Source: a bacterium
Lineage (GTDB): Bacteria > Chloroflexota > Dormibacteria > Aeolococcales > Aeolococcaceae
Assembly (NCBI GenBank): GCA_021803465.1
Contig: JAJZLL010000041.1
Span: 1 to 58,193 of the forward strand
DNA length: 58,193 bases
Direction: 5' to 3'
Part shown: positions 26,911 through 36,413 of the stretch, piece after piece
How positions within the stretch are numbered: position 1 is the first letter of the stretch
Layout of the letters: every line of letters starts with the position of its first letter
The notes under the pieces: generated by a model
The model's database searches: none
What the model was told of the DNA's origin: nothing
The model's input: only the letters and a program-made list of their open reading frames with translations
Made by a program: the position numbers and the translations under genes

Positions 26911-27846
26911 GTGGAGTACATTGCACCTCACATCCGCCAGCTCGACACGCTTCTCGCTGGGAAGTCGCACATCTCGGCAAGTTTCCTCATTGAGGGAGAC
27001 GAACCTGCACTTGTCGAAGCGGGAGCGCAGAGCAGTGCACGCACTGTAATCGATGCGCTGCAGGCTATTGGCATTGGTCCAGAAGATCTCCGCTGGGTCA
27101 TTGTCACCCATGTTCATCTTGACCATGCTGGAGCAGCTGGAGACCTCCTAGCTGCCTTTCCGAAGGCGAAAGTCGTTGTGCATGAGGTTGGAGCACGTCA
27201 TCTTGTGGATCCGACGAGGCTTGTTGACAGCGCCTCTCGGGTATACGGTCCACTACTCGACACGGTGTACGGGAGGATGACGCCGTCGGACAGGGACCGT
27301 GTCGTTCCTGCAGCCGATGGCATGGAAATAGCAGTGGGACCTGGACACAAAGTCCGCATCATCCATTCTCCAGGCCACGCGAAGCACCATCTTGCTGTGC
27401 TGGACCTTCCAACTGGAACCTTGCTGGTGGGAGATGCTGTTGGTGTCCTTATTCCTGAAGTGGGCATTCTTCGCCCTGCAACTCCTCCGCCCGACTTCAA
27501 TCTGGAGCAGTCAATCAGGAGCCTTGGCATCTTCCGTTCCCTCAATCCCACAGATGTCGTGCTCACACACTATGGTCCAGTTCCCGATCCGATGGAGACA
27601 CTTCTCGCAGCCGAGGGACTCCTCGTACAATGGGTGGATGTTGCAAAGATGGAGTTGCAGCAAAACCCTGATGCCACAGTGCAGGAACTGGCCCATGTGT
27701 TCGAAGTCGCCTTCCGTGATGTCTATAAGGAGATCGCTCCCGAGGACCTCTCCATGTTCGAGCTCCTCAATGGTCTCGAAAGCAATGCAGCGGGAATTTC
27801 CCGGTACCTCACCCTCCAGCAGGATGCTCACGTGGGGGGACGGTAG
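26911..27846 (+). CDS. MBL-fold metallo-hydrolase
   Basis: Predicted zinc hydrolase of the metallo-beta-lactamase superfamily. The metal motif THVHLDHAG (HxHxDH, about residues 66-74) is intact. Further ligands are in SPGHAKHH, VGDAVG and THYGPV. A helical C-terminal extension of about 80 residues follows the fold. GTG 26911 is preceded by AGGAG; the gap to the UPF0182 gene is 11 bases and to the next gene 6 bases, indicating one operon. Substrate unknown; glyoxalase II-like or lactonase activities are possible. Confidence 0.9.
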   Translation: MEYIAPHIRQLDTLLAGKSHISASFLIEGDEPALVEAGAQSSARTVIDALQAIGIGPEDLRWVIVTHVHLDHAGAAGDLLAAFPKAKVVVHEVGARHLVDPTRLVDSASRVYGPLLDTVYGRMTPSDRDRVVPAADGMEIAVGPGHKVRIIHSPGHAKHHLAVLDLPTGTLLVGDAVGVLIPEVGILRPATPPPDFNLEQSIRSLGIFRSLNPTDVVLTHYGPVPDPMETLLAAEGLLVQWVDVAKMELQQNPDATVQELAHVFEVAFRDVYKEIAPEDLSMFELLNGLESNAAGISRYLTLQQDAHVGGR

Positions 27847-27852
27847 TCACGC

Positions 27853-28938
27853 ATGACTGAGGCAACTGGGTGGATGCTGACACCAAAACGCCTTCTTGCG
27901 CTTGGGGTCCTTGTGGTGGTGCTGAGTCTCCTCGCAGGAGGAGGCAGCGCCTGGGTGATCGCAAATGCCTCTTCGGGAAGCCCAGTGCAGTACTTCGGTG
28001 CGACAACCTCACAGAACTCTTCAAGCGCAGGCACACTTGTGCCGTCAAGTGTCACGCAGGCAGAGGCTTCCGTTGTCACCATTGAGACCCAGCCACAGAC
28101 CCTCCAGATGTTCCTCAGCGGAAACACTTCGGGGATTGTGCATGGTTTCATTGCCACAGACAGCGGCATAGTCATCACCTCAAGTTCCGCAGTGTACGGG
28201 GCCACCATGCTTCGCGTCATCACCACAGCTGGCCAGTCATACGATGCAACGCTTCTCGCCACGGATGCGAGTGCAGGCATCGTCGCACTCCAGCTGTCCA
28301 CTACTCCCACTGCAGTGCCTCTTGGCATTGCTGGCCAGGCTGCCGCATCAGGCACTGCAGGGTATGTGCTGTACCCATCCGAAGCGCAGTCGCAGGTGAC
28401 AGCTGTTGGGGCAGTGCAGACAGTCGGGGAGCAGGAAAGCTTCCATGGCCAGTCAGTCAGCGGTGTGGGCGTGCTTGGTACGCAGACACTTGGAACTGCT
28501 GATGGTGTTCCTGTTCTGGACAGTGCAGGAAACGTGCTGGGTGTCGTGTTTGCCAATTTTGATGCACCGACAATCGGTGCAGGGCTGCCCTTTGTCGGAA
28601 GTGGTGTGCTTGCACATTTCATCAATTCTCTCAATGGATCGGGAGCGCAGCAGAGCGCATCGTTCGGAACGACTTCCGTTCCCGTTACGCCCACCCTGGG
28701 TGCCCTTCTGGATCTCCCCTCCGGAGCGCTCATCACTTCAGTGGAAGCAAGCGGATGTGGAGCAGCTGCTGGACTCCATGTTGGCGATGTTGTCCAGTCA
28801 GTGAACGGCGTGGACATTGGCGGGCCAGTACTGTTCGATGCTGCGCGGCTCGGACTCGCACCTGGCTCGACAGCAAACATCAGATTTGTGCGGGAAGGCG
28901 CTTTGCAGCAGGCATCATGCGTGGTGAACACGCAATAG
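27853..28938 (+). CDS. HtrA/DegP-like membrane-anchored PDZ protein without a catalytic triad
   Basis: Domain order is an N-terminal membrane anchor (residues ~13-37), a Ser/Thr-rich linker, a trypsin-like domain (~65-240) and a C-terminal PDZ domain (~285-358, with ALITSVEASGCGAAAGLHVGDVVQSVNG). The fold of HtrA is followed, but the three catalytic positions differ. The His region TNxHV reads TSSSAV (~109-114), the Asp region DxxxDIAxL reads DASAGIVALQ, and GNSGGPL reads GTADGVPVL (~214-222). It should therefore be inactive as a protease and may act as a binding or sensor protein. It lies 6 bases after the MBL gene and 10 before an MBL-like gene, so the three probably act together. Confidence 0.82.
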   Translation: MTEATGWMLTPKRLLALGVLVVVLSLLAGGGSAWVIANASSGSPVQYFGATTSQNSSSAGTLVPSSVTQAEASVVTIETQPQTLQMFLSGNTSGIVHGFIATDSGIVITSSSAVYGATMLRVITTAGQSYDATLLATDASAGIVALQLSTTPTAVPLGIAGQAAASGTAGYVLYPSEAQSQVTAVGAVQTVGEQESFHGQSVSGVGVLGTQTLGTADGVPVLDSAGNVLGVVFANFDAPTIGAGLPFVGSGVLAHFINSLNGSGAQQSASFGTTSVPVTPTLGALLDLPSGALITSVEASGCGAAAGLHVGDVVQSVNGVDIGGPVLFDAARLGLAPGSTANIRFVREGALQQASCVVNTQ

Positions 28939-28948
28939 GAGGTAAGAC

Positions 28949-29569
28949 ATGGAGATCGCGTATTACGGCATGGGCTGTTTTCGCCTCAAGGGGAAGGAGC
29001 ACAATGTTGTCCTCGATGTGACGGATGATCTCGTGCGAAAGCAGGTGACGAAGTCGGGTACCGTGTTCTTCGTCGATACAGATGGTCACTGCGATCCTGC
29101 AGCTCTGCGCAACCAGGAGGCTGGCACGCAGAGAGTGAGTGGAGCAGGAGAATTCGAAATAGGAGGAACTGAAGTCAAGGGCATCGCCTATGGTGGAACT
29201 ACAGCAATGCTCGTGACGATCGATGATGTCCGATGCCTCACTCTTGGCGCTGCGGACAGCATTCCCGATGATGCAGTCATTGATGCCATTGGTCATGTGG
29301 ATGTGCTCTTCATTCCCACAGGCGGCCATTCTGTCCTCGATGCGCCAGCTGCAGTGAGTGCCATCAGGGCAATCGAGCCAGCTGTCGTCATACCCATGCA
29401 CTACCGGGCAGAGTCCGTTCCTGGGAGTGACGGCTACGATGAGCTTGATCATTTCTGCAAGGAGTTCGGACTTGAGGATGTGAATGCACTTGCGAAGGTG
29501 TCCATCTCTCCGAGTTCATCGCAGGAGGACGATGGTTCCACTGCAGTGATTCTCGAACCCCAGAGGTAG
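28949..29569 (+). CDS. MBL-fold-like protein lacking the HxHxDH motif
   Basis: Resembles small COG2220-type (UlaG-like) hydrolases: N-terminal AYYGMGCFRLKG, then VSGAGEFEIGGTEVKGIAY, HVDVLFIPTGGHSVLDA and IEPAVVIPMHY. The position of SHxHxDH is occupied by FVDTDGHCDP (about 41-50), so most first-site metal ligands are missing. The protein is 206 residues. The start ATG 28949 follows AGGAGG by six bases, and the HtrA-like stop is ten bases upstream. Enzymatic activity is doubtful; a structural or binding role in the preceding operon is possible. Confidence 0.8.
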   Translation: MEIAYYGMGCFRLKGKEHNVVLDVTDDLVRKQVTKSGTVFFVDTDGHCDPAALRNQEAGTQRVSGAGEFEIGGTEVKGIAYGGTTAMLVTIDDVRCLTLGAADSIPDDAVIDAIGHVDVLFIPTGGHSVLDAPAAVSAIRAIEPAVVIPMHYRAESVPGSDGYDELDHFCKEFGLEDVNALAKVSISPSSSQEDDGSTAVILEPQR

Positions 29570-29634
29570 GGGAAGCGCCAGGAACGCATGGTACGATGAT
29601 GGACGATGCAAACTGTACGGAGGGACTGTGAGCC

Positions 29635-31305
29635 ATGCCCAAGATCATCTTTGTGACAGGCGGCGTTGTCTCGTCCCTTGGCAAGGGCATCACTGCTGCG
29701 TCCATTGGAGCACTCCTCAAGGCGCGGGGACTCACTGTGAGCATGCAGAAGCTCGATCCCTACCTCAATGTTGACCCTGGGACGATGTCCCCCTACCAGC
29801 ACGGCGAGGTGTTCGTGACTGATGATGGTGCTGAGACGGATCTCGATCTAGGACATTACGAGCGCTTTGTCGATGTGGCACTCACGAAACTCAGCAATGT
29901 CACTTCGGGAAAGATCTATGCTGCAGTGCTCGCGAAGGAGCGGAAGGGAGAGTATCTCGGTGGCACAGTCCAGGTCATTCCCCACGTGACCAATGAGATC
30001 AAGGAGCGCATCCAGCTTGTTGCAAAGCAGGGCAATCCCGCACCGGATGTCGTCATCGTTGAAGTTGGAGGCACAGTGGGCGACATCGAGTCGCTTCCTT
30101 TTCTCGAGGCCATCCGCCAGCTGAAGAATGACATTGGCAGAGAGAACGTCTGCTATGTCCATCTCACGCTTGTGCCATACATCAGCACAAGCGAGGAGTT
30201 CAAGAGCAAGCCTACGCAGCACAGTGTCAACGAACTCAGGAGCATTGGCATCCAGCCAGACATCATTGTCGCGCGAAGCACGACTGCGATAGACGATTCC
30301 ATCAGGGAGAAGATCGCACTCTTTGGCGATGTGGAAAAGCGTGCTGTCATCAATGTTCCCGATGCGCGTTCCATCTACCATGTTCCCCTCATGCTCAAGG
30401 AGGCTGGGCTCGATACGTTCCTTGTGGAGCATCTCCATCTTCCGGAGGGAACGACTGACATCACCAACTGGGTGCAGCTCTGCGAGCGGATTGACCACCA
30501 CGACACCACAGTCCGCATTGGCATCGTGGGAAAGTATGTGGCGCTTCCCGATGCCTATGTGAGCGTGACGGAATCACTCAGGCATGCGTCTCTTGCAGCA
30601 GGAGTGGATCTCGACATCGTCTGGGTGAGTGCGGAAGATGTGGAGAAAGGAGCGTTCGATCTTGGAACGCTCGATGGCATCGTTGTTCCGGGAGGCTTTG
30701 ATGGCCGAGGTGTGGAAGGGAAGATTGCAGCTTCCCGGTTCGCCCGGCATCATGGGCTTCCATACCTTGGCCTGTGCCTTGGGATGCAGTGCGCAGTCAT
30801 CGACATCGCGCGGGAAGCGCTGGAGGCACCGGACGCGAACTCCACTGAGTTTGACTCTGAGACAGGCAATCCTGTCATAGATCTCCTGCCAGAGCAGAAG
30901 ACCATCTCGGACAAGGGAGGCACGATGCGCCTGGGAGCGTACCCTTGCCACCTCGTACCCGGGAGCCATGCGGCAGAAGCCTACAGCACTGATGTGGTGT
31001 ATGAGCGCCATCGGCACCGGTACGAATTCAACAATGCGTACAGGAAGGCACTGGAAGAGGCGGGAGTCGTAATGAGTGGGCTTTCTCCAAATGGCAATCT
31101 TGTCGAGATCATTGAACTGCCTGCACATCCATTCTTCCTTGGCACGCAGTTCCATCCTGAGTTTCGTTCCCGGCCACATCGGCCCCATCCGCTCTTTCGC
31201 GCATTCATCGATGCAGCGAACGTTCGTGAGCATGAACGCACTGGGGATGCTGGTTCACAAACTGGACACGGTAAACCTGAACGGACGGCAACTCGGAAGG
31301 CATGA
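29635..31305 (+). CDS. pyrG: CTP synthase
   Basis: Makes CTP from UTP, ATP and glutamine. The N-terminal synthetase domain begins [16 protein letters not shown], and the C-terminal class I glutaminase has the nucleophile in GLCLGMQ (about 381) and the FHPEF His-Glu pair (about 505-507). The length of 556 residues is normal. Start ATG 29635 has GGAGGGACT upstream. Its stop overlaps the start of the GlpX-like gene by four bases (ATGA), so translation is coupled. Confidence 0.98.
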   Translation: MPKIIFVTGGVVSSLGKGITAASIGALLKARGLTVSMQKLDPYLNVDPGTMSPYQHGEVFVTDDGAETDLDLGHYERFVDVALTKLSNVTSGKIYAAVLAKERKGEYLGGTVQVIPHVTNEIKERIQLVAKQGNPAPDVVIVEVGGTVGDIESLPFLEAIRQLKNDIGRENVCYVHLTLVPYISTSEEFKSKPTQHSVNELRSIGIQPDIIVARSTTAIDDSIREKIALFGDVEKRAVINVPDARSIYHVPLMLKEAGLDTFLVEHLHLPEGTTDITNWVQLCERIDHHDTTVRIGIVGKYVALPDAYVSVTESLRHASLAAGVDLDIVWVSAEDVEKGAFDLGTLDGIVVPGGFDGRGVEGKIAASRFARHHGLPYLGLCLGMQCAVIDIAREALEAPDANSTEFDSETGNPVIDLLPEQKTISDKGGTMRLGAYPCHLVPGSHAAEAYSTDVVYERHRHRYEFNNAYRKALEEAGVVMSGLSPNGNLVEIIELPAHPFFLGTQFHPEFRSRPHRPHPLFRAFIDAANVREHERTGDAGSQTGHGKPERTATRKA

Positions 31306-32306
31306 CCCAGACACACACATACGCGCGACGGCGACGCATCCAGCGGGAGATCCATCGGGGACTGGAACTTGTCAGAGCAACGGAGTCAGCTGCGCTCACA
31401 GTGGGAAGGTGGCTTGGCCGTGGTGACAAGGTGGGGACCCGCGAGGGCTCCCAGCAGGCAATGTCAGACGCGCTTGAGGCAATGACCTTTGATGGCAGGA
31501 TCGTGATAGGTGTCGATGATCCTGCGAGCCTTCTCCAGGTGGGACGCCATGTGGGCACAGGGCGGGAGCAGCTGGATCTCGCACTCCTTCCAGTGGATGG
31601 GATAAGCCTTGTGACAAATGGCTTCAGCCAGGCGCTGAGCATCGCAGTGAGCACGGAGTCAGGAGGCATACCAGCACCTCTTCCTGTGGCGTACATGGAG
31701 AAGATCGCAGTTGGGCCACAGGCACGGGGTGCCATCGACATTCTCGACACGCCAGAGAACAATCTCCGACGCATAGCATTCGCAATGGACATGCCCCTCC
31801 AGGATGTGACGGTTGTCATGCTGGACAGGCCGCGGCATGAACCACTCCTCCAGCGTGTCAGGGAAGTTGGTGTCAGGGTGGCACTCATCAGTGATGGAGA
31901 TGTTGGAGCTGCAATGATGGCTGCGTGGCCAGGGAGTGGTATCCATGTGCTCATGGGGAGTGGTGGAACGAAGGAGGCAATACTCGCTGCCTGTGCGCTC
32001 CGATGCCTTGGGGGAGAACTCCAGTGCAAGCCGTGGGTCCGGCATGAGGAGGAGGCAGCTGCACTGCGCCATGTGAATCTGGATCCTGAAGGTGTCATTA
32101 CAATGCATGACCTTGTGCCAGCAGGGGACATCTCCGTTGCTGTGACAGGAGTGACAGGGGGAGGGATTCTCAAGGGTGTCCAGTACCATGACTGGTGGGC
32201 GGAGTCACACAGCCTGGTCATGCGGCTCAAGAGTGGCACGATCCGGGAGATCCGCACCCGGCACCACTACGCCTCAATGCCTGAGCACAAGCAGCGCATC
32301 AACTGA
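31302..32306 (+). CDS. GlpX-like class II fructose-1,6-bisphosphatase with altered metal ligands
   Basis: Clear GlpX homologue: [17 protein letters not shown] (~40-44), [36 protein letters not shown] and [10 protein letters not shown]. In E. coli GlpX the metal ligands are in GRGDK, GEGE, DPIEGT and GAPEG. Here GRGDK and the last Glu (KEAIL) remain, but GEGE reads GVDD (~70-73) and DPIEGT reads LPVDGI (~95-100). Two to three of five ligands are thus changed. Canonical FBPase activity is uncertain. The gene is coupled to pyrG by a four-base overlap. A class I aldolase at 54861-55937 is the only other gluconeogenic gene in the window. Confidence 0.85.
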   Translation: MTQTHTYARRRRIQREIHRGLELVRATESAALTVGRWLGRGDKVGTREGSQQAMSDALEAMTFDGRIVIGVDDPASLLQVGRHVGTGREQLDLALLPVDGISLVTNGFSQALSIAVSTESGGIPAPLPVAYMEKIAVGPQARGAIDILDTPENNLRRIAFAMDMPLQDVTVVMLDRPRHEPLLQRVREVGVRVALISDGDVGAAMMAAWPGSGIHVLMGSGGTKEAILAACALRCLGGELQCKPWVRHEEEAAALRHVNLDPEGVITMHDLVPAGDISVAVTGVTGGGILKGVQYHDWWAESHSLVMRLKSGTIREIRTRHHYASMPEHKQRIN

Positions 32307-32373
32307 GGCTGGGTGCACGCCCGAGAAAGCTGGTCCAGCGCGAAGACATCTCTCCCATCGCTGCAGAGATGAA

Positions 32374-32409
32374 AACAGCCGGACCACCATGAGGGGCGAT
32401 CCGGCTGTT
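32374..32409. terminator. Bidirectional terminator between the glpX-like gene and clpP
   Basis: Perfect ten-base inverted repeat AACAGCCGGA (32374-32383) and TCCGGCTGTT (32400-32409) around a 16-base loop. Read on the minus strand, it is followed by TTTTC, a fair T-run for clpP. On the plus strand it is followed by ACATTTCTT. It lies in the 123-base gap between convergent genes. Confidence 0.8.
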
Positions 32410-32429
32410 ACATTTCTTGGGTGTCTGGG

Positions 32430-33257
32430 TTAGGAGAGACCCTCGCCACCAGTCACTGGAGCTGCAGGGCTTGCATCCTGCCAGCCATCAGTTCCCTTGG
32501 TAGCCGCGTTCGGTGACTTTGATGCCTTCTCGGCACTGCGCCTTGCAGCTTCGACTGAAGGGATGGGCCGTCCAGGATAGTATCCACGGTACCCATGGTC
32601 CTTCTCAGCAGCGCTTCGCGCATTGGAGATACCGAAATCGACAGTATCGATGAGTCCAAACTCCTTGGCTTCTTCCGCTGACATCCAGTTGTCACGGTCA
32701 ATGGCCCTGCGGTACTCCTCGGGTGTCTTTCCAGTGTGGAAGGCCATGAGGTTGACCATCTCGTCTTCCGTATGCTCCATCTCCTTCACCTGGGTCCTGA
32801 TGTCCGCGATGTTGCCACCAGCTCCAGCAGACAGGTTGTGGATCATGATCCGTGCATTTGGCTTTGCGGAGCGCTTGTCGCCAGCTGCAAGCAGGATTGC
32901 GGCCATAGAAGCTGCCTCTCCAGTGCACACGGTATGAATCTGCGACCTGCAGGATTTCATCACCTCATAGATCGTCATGCCAGCTGTGACACTGCCACCA
33001 CCTGAGTTGATGATGAGGGTGATGGGCTCAGAACCCATCTGGTCAAGAACCATGAGCTCATGGCGGATCATGAAGGCACTACCAGCAGTGATGGGACCAT
33101 CAAGGGTGATGATCCTCTTCTCGAAGAGGTAGGTGACAGGATCAATGCCAACTGCACGTCCTGTGTCGTCCTTGCGAATGACGGTTGGGAACATGTACGA
33201 GGACATGTTCGGCTCTTGCGTCTCTTCGACCTCTGCTTGGTTGACGTTCTTCGCCAT
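32430..33257 (-). CDS. clpP: ATP-dependent Clp protease proteolytic subunit, with long C-terminal tail
   Basis: Serine peptidase forming the ClpP barrel; partner of ClpC. The catalytic Ser is in GEAASM (about 115), the His in MIHNLS (about 139), and the Asp in AIDRDNWMSAEEAKEFGLID. The loop INSGGGSVTAGM matches the family except Pro to Gly. ATG 33257 was chosen because AGGGGGG lies about five bases upstream. The protein is 275 residues; the ClpP core ends near the FGLID segment, and a further ~75 residues follow, rich in Ala, Ser, Lys and Gly (with HGYRGYYPGRP). This tail is unusual. Only one clpP is present here, whereas many actinobacteria have clpP1-clpP2 side by side. Confidence 0.95.
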   Translation of the reverse strand: MAKNVNQAEVEETQEPNMSSYMFPTVIRKDDTGRAVGIDPVTYLFEKRIITLDGPITAGSAFMIRHELMVLDQMGSEPITLIINSGGGSVTAGMTIYEVMKSCRSQIHTVCTGEAASMAAILLAAGDKRSAKPNARIMIHNLSAGAGGNIADIRTQVKEMEHTEDEMVNLMAFHTGKTPEEYRRAIDRDNWMSAEEAKEFGLIDTVDFGISNARSAAEKDHGYRGYYPGRPIPSVEAARRSAEKASKSPNAATKGTDGWQDASPAAPVTGGEGLS

Positions 33258-33383
33258 CAAGACCCCCCTCGTATTCATCTGACTTCGTTAGACTATATGA
33301 TCAACTCGGACAATATACGGACAAATGGGGGTCCGTCAAGCCCCTTGGCACATTCCGGGAGGTTTCGGCCAAGGGGAGTGTGG

Positions 33384-33389
33384 TATAAC
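33384..33389 (+). promoter_or_regulatory. -10 hexamer TATAAC ahead of rpmE
   Basis: TATAAC ends seven bases before the rpmE ATG at 33397. The spacing matches the TAGACT boxes before ftsH and the UPF0182 gene. No convincing -35 box is visible, and the Shine-Dalgarno is at best weak (GGAC). Confidence 0.45.
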
Positions 33390-33396
33390 GGACTGT

Positions 33397-33606
33397 ATGA
33401 AATCGAACATCCATCCCACGTATTATGCCGAAACAGTCGTGAAGTGCATGTGCGGCAACGAGTTCACCACGGGGTCGACCGTACCGGAAATCAAGACTGA
33501 AGTGTGCAACGTGTGCCATCCGTTCTATACCGGCACCCAGCGCATTGTTGACACTGGTGGACAGGTTGAGCGGTTCCGTCGCCGTGCGGAGAAGGCTGCC
33601 CACTAA
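33397..33606 (+). CDS. rpmE: 50S ribosomal protein L31, zinc-binding type
   Basis: Ribosomal protein at the inter-subunit bridge. Residues [10 protein letters not shown] open the protein, followed by KCMCGNEF and [12 protein letters not shown]; the cysteines mark the zinc-containing C+ form. At 69 residues it is the normal length. ATG 33397 was preferred because the longer in-frame start adds residues foreign to L31. It is first in the rpmE-prfA-prmC series that is conserved in actinobacteria; rho, which precedes rpmE in mycobacteria, is absent here. Confidence 0.96.
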   Translation: MKSNIHPTYYAETVVKCMCGNEFTTGSTVPEIKTEVCNVCHPFYTGTQRIVDTGGQVERFRRRAEKAAH

Positions 33607-33671
33607 CGTTCAGCTGGGGGGCTTCACAGCATCCGCATGGACTGGGGAGTTCTGTCCGGGAGTACTCTGGA

Positions 33672-34751
33672 ATGTCCTCGTTTGATGACCGCCTTGCAGA
33701 ACTCGAGGCACGATACGCTGCGATCGAGGAAGAGCTTGCGAGTCCTGACGTGTACACGGACCACGTGAAGGTCCAGCACCTTTCACAGGAGCGGACACAG
33801 CTTGACGAGGTGGTAAGCGCCATCCGGAACTGGAGGGCAACTGAGCATGATGTTGCGGAAGCTGAGGAGCTCCTCCACACGGAATCGGACCCTGAGCTGC
33901 TTGAGCTTGCGGAGGAGCAGATGCACTCCGCCAAGGAGGCAGGCGAGCAGGCACTCATGGCACTGAAGAAACTTCTCCTTCCCGAAGATCCGCGCGATGC
34001 GCGTGATGTCGTAGTGGAGATCCGTGCGGGCACTGGAGGAGAGGAGGCTGCACTGTTCGCAGGAGACCTGTTCCGCATGTACAGCAGATACGCGGAACAG
34101 CATCGCTGGTCGATAGAGGTGATGTCCTCCAGTCCATCCGATTCCCATGGCTTCAAGGAACTCATCTTTGAGGTGAAGGGGCGTGGTGTGTACTCCCACC
34201 TCAAATACGAGTCAGGAGTCCACCGTGTGCAGCGTGTTCCAGAGACGGAATCGCAGGGACGGGTGCACACCTCCGCAGCAACAGTTGCCGTGCTCCCTGA
34301 GGCAGAGGAGATCGAGGTGGAGATCAAGGAGGAGGAGCTCCGCATTGATGTCTTCCGGAGCACTGGACCTGGTGGGCAGAGTGTCAACACCACTGACTCC
34401 GCAGTGCGCATCACGCACCTGCCGACAGGCATGGTGGTCACCTGCCAGGATGAGAAGTCGCAGATCAAGAACCGGGCAAAGGCGCTCAAGGTTCTCCGTG
34501 CCCGGCTGTACGACCGCATGCTTGAGGAACAGCAGAGCGAACTGAGCCAGGCGCGTCGGGCAATGGTGGGAACAGGTGACAGGAGTGAGAAGATCCGCAC
34601 ATACAACTTCCCCCAGGGACGGGTGACAGACCACCGCATCGACCTCACACTGTACCAGCTCCCTAAGGTACTGGAAGGCGATCTCGATTCCATTGTCGAG
34701 CCGCTCATGCAGGATGACCAGGCGAAGCGTCTCCTTGCGCAGGAAGCATGA
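33672..34751 (+). CDS. prfA: Peptide chain release factor 1
   Basis: Terminates translation at UAA and UAG. The peptidyl-hydrolysis motif GGQ lies at about 234-236 in [20 protein letters not shown]. The codon-recognition region with P-x-T-type residues ([12 protein letters not shown]) precedes it. The length is 359 residues. ATG 33672 has GGGAG about ten bases upstream. It overlaps prmC by four bases (ATGA), which is fitting because PrmC methylates the GGQ glutamine of RF1. Confidence 0.97.
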   Translation: MSSFDDRLAELEARYAAIEEELASPDVYTDHVKVQHLSQERTQLDEVVSAIRNWRATEHDVAEAEELLHTESDPELLELAEEQMHSAKEAGEQALMALKKLLLPEDPRDARDVVVEIRAGTGGEEAALFAGDLFRMYSRYAEQHRWSIEVMSSSPSDSHGFKELIFEVKGRGVYSHLKYESGVHRVQRVPETESQGRVHTSAATVAVLPEAEEIEVEIKEEELRIDVFRSTGPGGQSVNTTDSAVRITHLPTGMVVTCQDEKSQIKNRAKALKVLRARLYDRMLEEQQSELSQARRAMVGTGDRSEKIRTYNFPQGRVTDHRIDLTLYQLPKVLEGDLDSIVEPLMQDDQAKRLLAQEA

Positions 34752-35656
34752 CCCGATCGCCTTTTCTTGTGAAGGATGCCCTAGTCCGGGGCACAACGTA
34801 TCTCCGGGAGCATGGCTGTGGGCAGGCACGGCTCGATGCGGAGCTCCTCATTGCCGAAGTTATTCAAACCGACAGGGTCCATGTGTACATGGAACTCGAA
34901 AGGCCCCTCACGGCATCTGAGCAGGATGAACTCAGGGAACTGCTCGTCCGTCGGGGCAGGGGAGAGCCCACTGCGTATCTTTGTGGTGAGCGGGAGTTCC
35001 ATGGCAGAGAGTTTTTTGTGAGCAGTGCTGTCCTTATCCCACGGCCAGAAACGGAAACGGTTGTCGAGGTCGCACTCCATGAGGCAGCAGCTCTTGGGAA
35101 AGATGCGGGAACGACAGTGCGTCTCCTTGATGCGGGTACGGGGAGCGGGTGCATTGCACTCACTCTCGCCCTCGAATGTCCAGGGCTCGCAGTCACTGCT
35201 CTCGATGTGAGTGCTGACGCGCTTGCTGTTGCCCGTGCAAACGCAGAGCGGTACAGTCTTGGAAATGTGGTGGACTTCCGCGAAGGGACATGGGAGACTG
35301 CTCTCCGCAGTGGCGAACAGTGGGACATCATTGTGAGCAACCCGCCATATGTCACTGCGGAGGAGTGGCAGGGCCTCGACAGGGATGTCCGAGAGTTTGA
35401 GCCGGAGCTTGCCCTCTTCGGTGGTGAGGATGGACTTGGACCGTATCGTGAGATCGTCGCAGGTGCGAAGAGTGGACTCAGTAGGCCAGGCATCCTCGTA
35501 TTCGAGGTGGATCCGAGAAGGTACGATGATGTGGCCTCAATCGTTCTCGACGCGTTTCCCCATGCTATCATTGGCTCGGCAGTGGACCTGACAGACAGGA
35601 AGCGCGTGCTCACTGCCAGATGTGCGAGCCTGCATGAACCCGGTGTCACAACATGA
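34748..35656 (+). CDS. prmC: Release factor glutamine methyltransferase
   Basis: SAM-dependent methyltransferase that N5-methylates the Gln of the GGQ motif in RF1 and RF2. The SAM loop [16 protein letters not shown] and the catalytic NPPY (about 198-201) are visible. The N-terminal five-helix substrate-binding domain precedes them. At 302 residues it is of usual size. It overlaps prfA and the next gene by four bases each, forming a coupled operon. Confidence 0.95.
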   Translation: MTRSPFLVKDALVRGTTYLREHGCGQARLDAELLIAEVIQTDRVHVYMELERPLTASEQDELRELLVRRGRGEPTAYLCGEREFHGREFFVSSAVLIPRPETETVVEVALHEAAALGKDAGTTVRLLDAGTGSGCIALTLALECPGLAVTALDVSADALAVARANAERYSLGNVVDFREGTWETALRSGEQWDIIVSNPPYVTAEEWQGLDRDVREFEPELALFGGEDGLGPYREIVAGAKSGLSRPGILVFEVDPRRYDDVASIVLDAFPHAIIGSAVDLTDRKRVLTARCASLHEPGVTT

Positions 35657-36390
35657 AGCCAGACAGTTCGCTCGTGCGCTCCATAGGAGCGCTTGTTGAT
35701 CAGCTGAACGCTGAGGGAGTCGATCCTGCACGCACGAAGTGGCTTGGCGAGCAGAAGAACCTCCTCATAGAGTCACATCAGGTTGGCAACATCGAGGCGG
35801 CGCTCAAGGTGCTTGAGGGGAGGCTTGGTGACCTGTACGAATCCGTGGTAGTGACTGATGGACGCCATGCACTCAGGGGTGGCTTTGCCTCACTCATTGC
35901 CGAAGTCACAACCCTTCAGGAACAGATTCGGGCAGGCAAGTTTGTTCCGGATACTCCACCTGCTCCTCCGCCATTGCAGGCAGCACACCGGGAGGAAAGT
36001 GCCACAACCGGCGAAGATGGAAGCGAGGCAGCTGTCCGCTTGATGCCTCGCGAGGATGCTTCCCGCATGGGTCTCATCGGACTTGTCACTGCTGCCATTG
36101 GCCTTGTCTTCATCTTTGTTGCCATAGCATCGCTCGCTGTCCTCCCAGCTGGAGCCTGCAGCCTTCCGTCAACCGCAACAAAGACGTGGCTTGGGCTTGT
36201 GGGGAGTCTCGTGTTCGGCGTGCTCACCATCATTAACCAGTCAATAGAGAACCAGCGCCAGCGACGCATGCGCGGATCCAACGCACTTCCCCGTGGTGCA
36301 CACACGCTCCAGCTCTTTGGGATCATCCAGATTGGGTTGTTTGGGCTGATTGTGCTGGTGCTGCATGCTCACGGCTGCAGTGTCCTTTAA
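35653..36390 (+). CDS. Hypothetical membrane protein with soluble N-terminal domain (245 aa)
   Basis: Not recognised. Residues 1-105 are helical and charged (LGEQKNLLIESHQVGNIEAALKVLEGRL), followed by a Pro-rich linker (TPPAPPPL). Three hydrophobic segments follow at about 137-163, 177-195 and 222-242. A short Cys-containing loop (PAGACSLPS) lies between the first two. The start ATG 35653 overlaps the prmC stop by four bases, so it belongs to the rpmE-prfA-prmC transcription unit. The role is unknown. Confidence 0.75.
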   Translation: MKPDSSLVRSIGALVDQLNAEGVDPARTKWLGEQKNLLIESHQVGNIEAALKVLEGRLGDLYESVVVTDGRHALRGGFASLIAEVTTLQEQIRAGKFVPDTPPAPPPLQAAHREESATTGEDGSEAAVRLMPREDASRMGLIGLVTAAIGLVFIFVAIASLAVLPAGACSLPSTATKTWLGLVGSLVFGVLTIINQSIENQRQRRMRGSNALPRGAHTLQLFGIIQIGLFGLIVLVLHAHGCSVL

Positions 36391-36413
36391 GGGGGACAGG
36401 AGGAGCGACTGGC

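Noticed and set aside
27828..28931. 367-residue minus-strand frame opposite the HtrA-like gene
   Set aside because: Ser/Thr/Pro/Val-rich shadow of the plus-strand gene; the plus strand has a membrane anchor, PDZ domain and operon spacing.
33491..34708. 405-residue minus-strand frame opposite prfA
   Set aside because: Ser-rich shadow of release factor 1, which is unmistakable on the plus strand.
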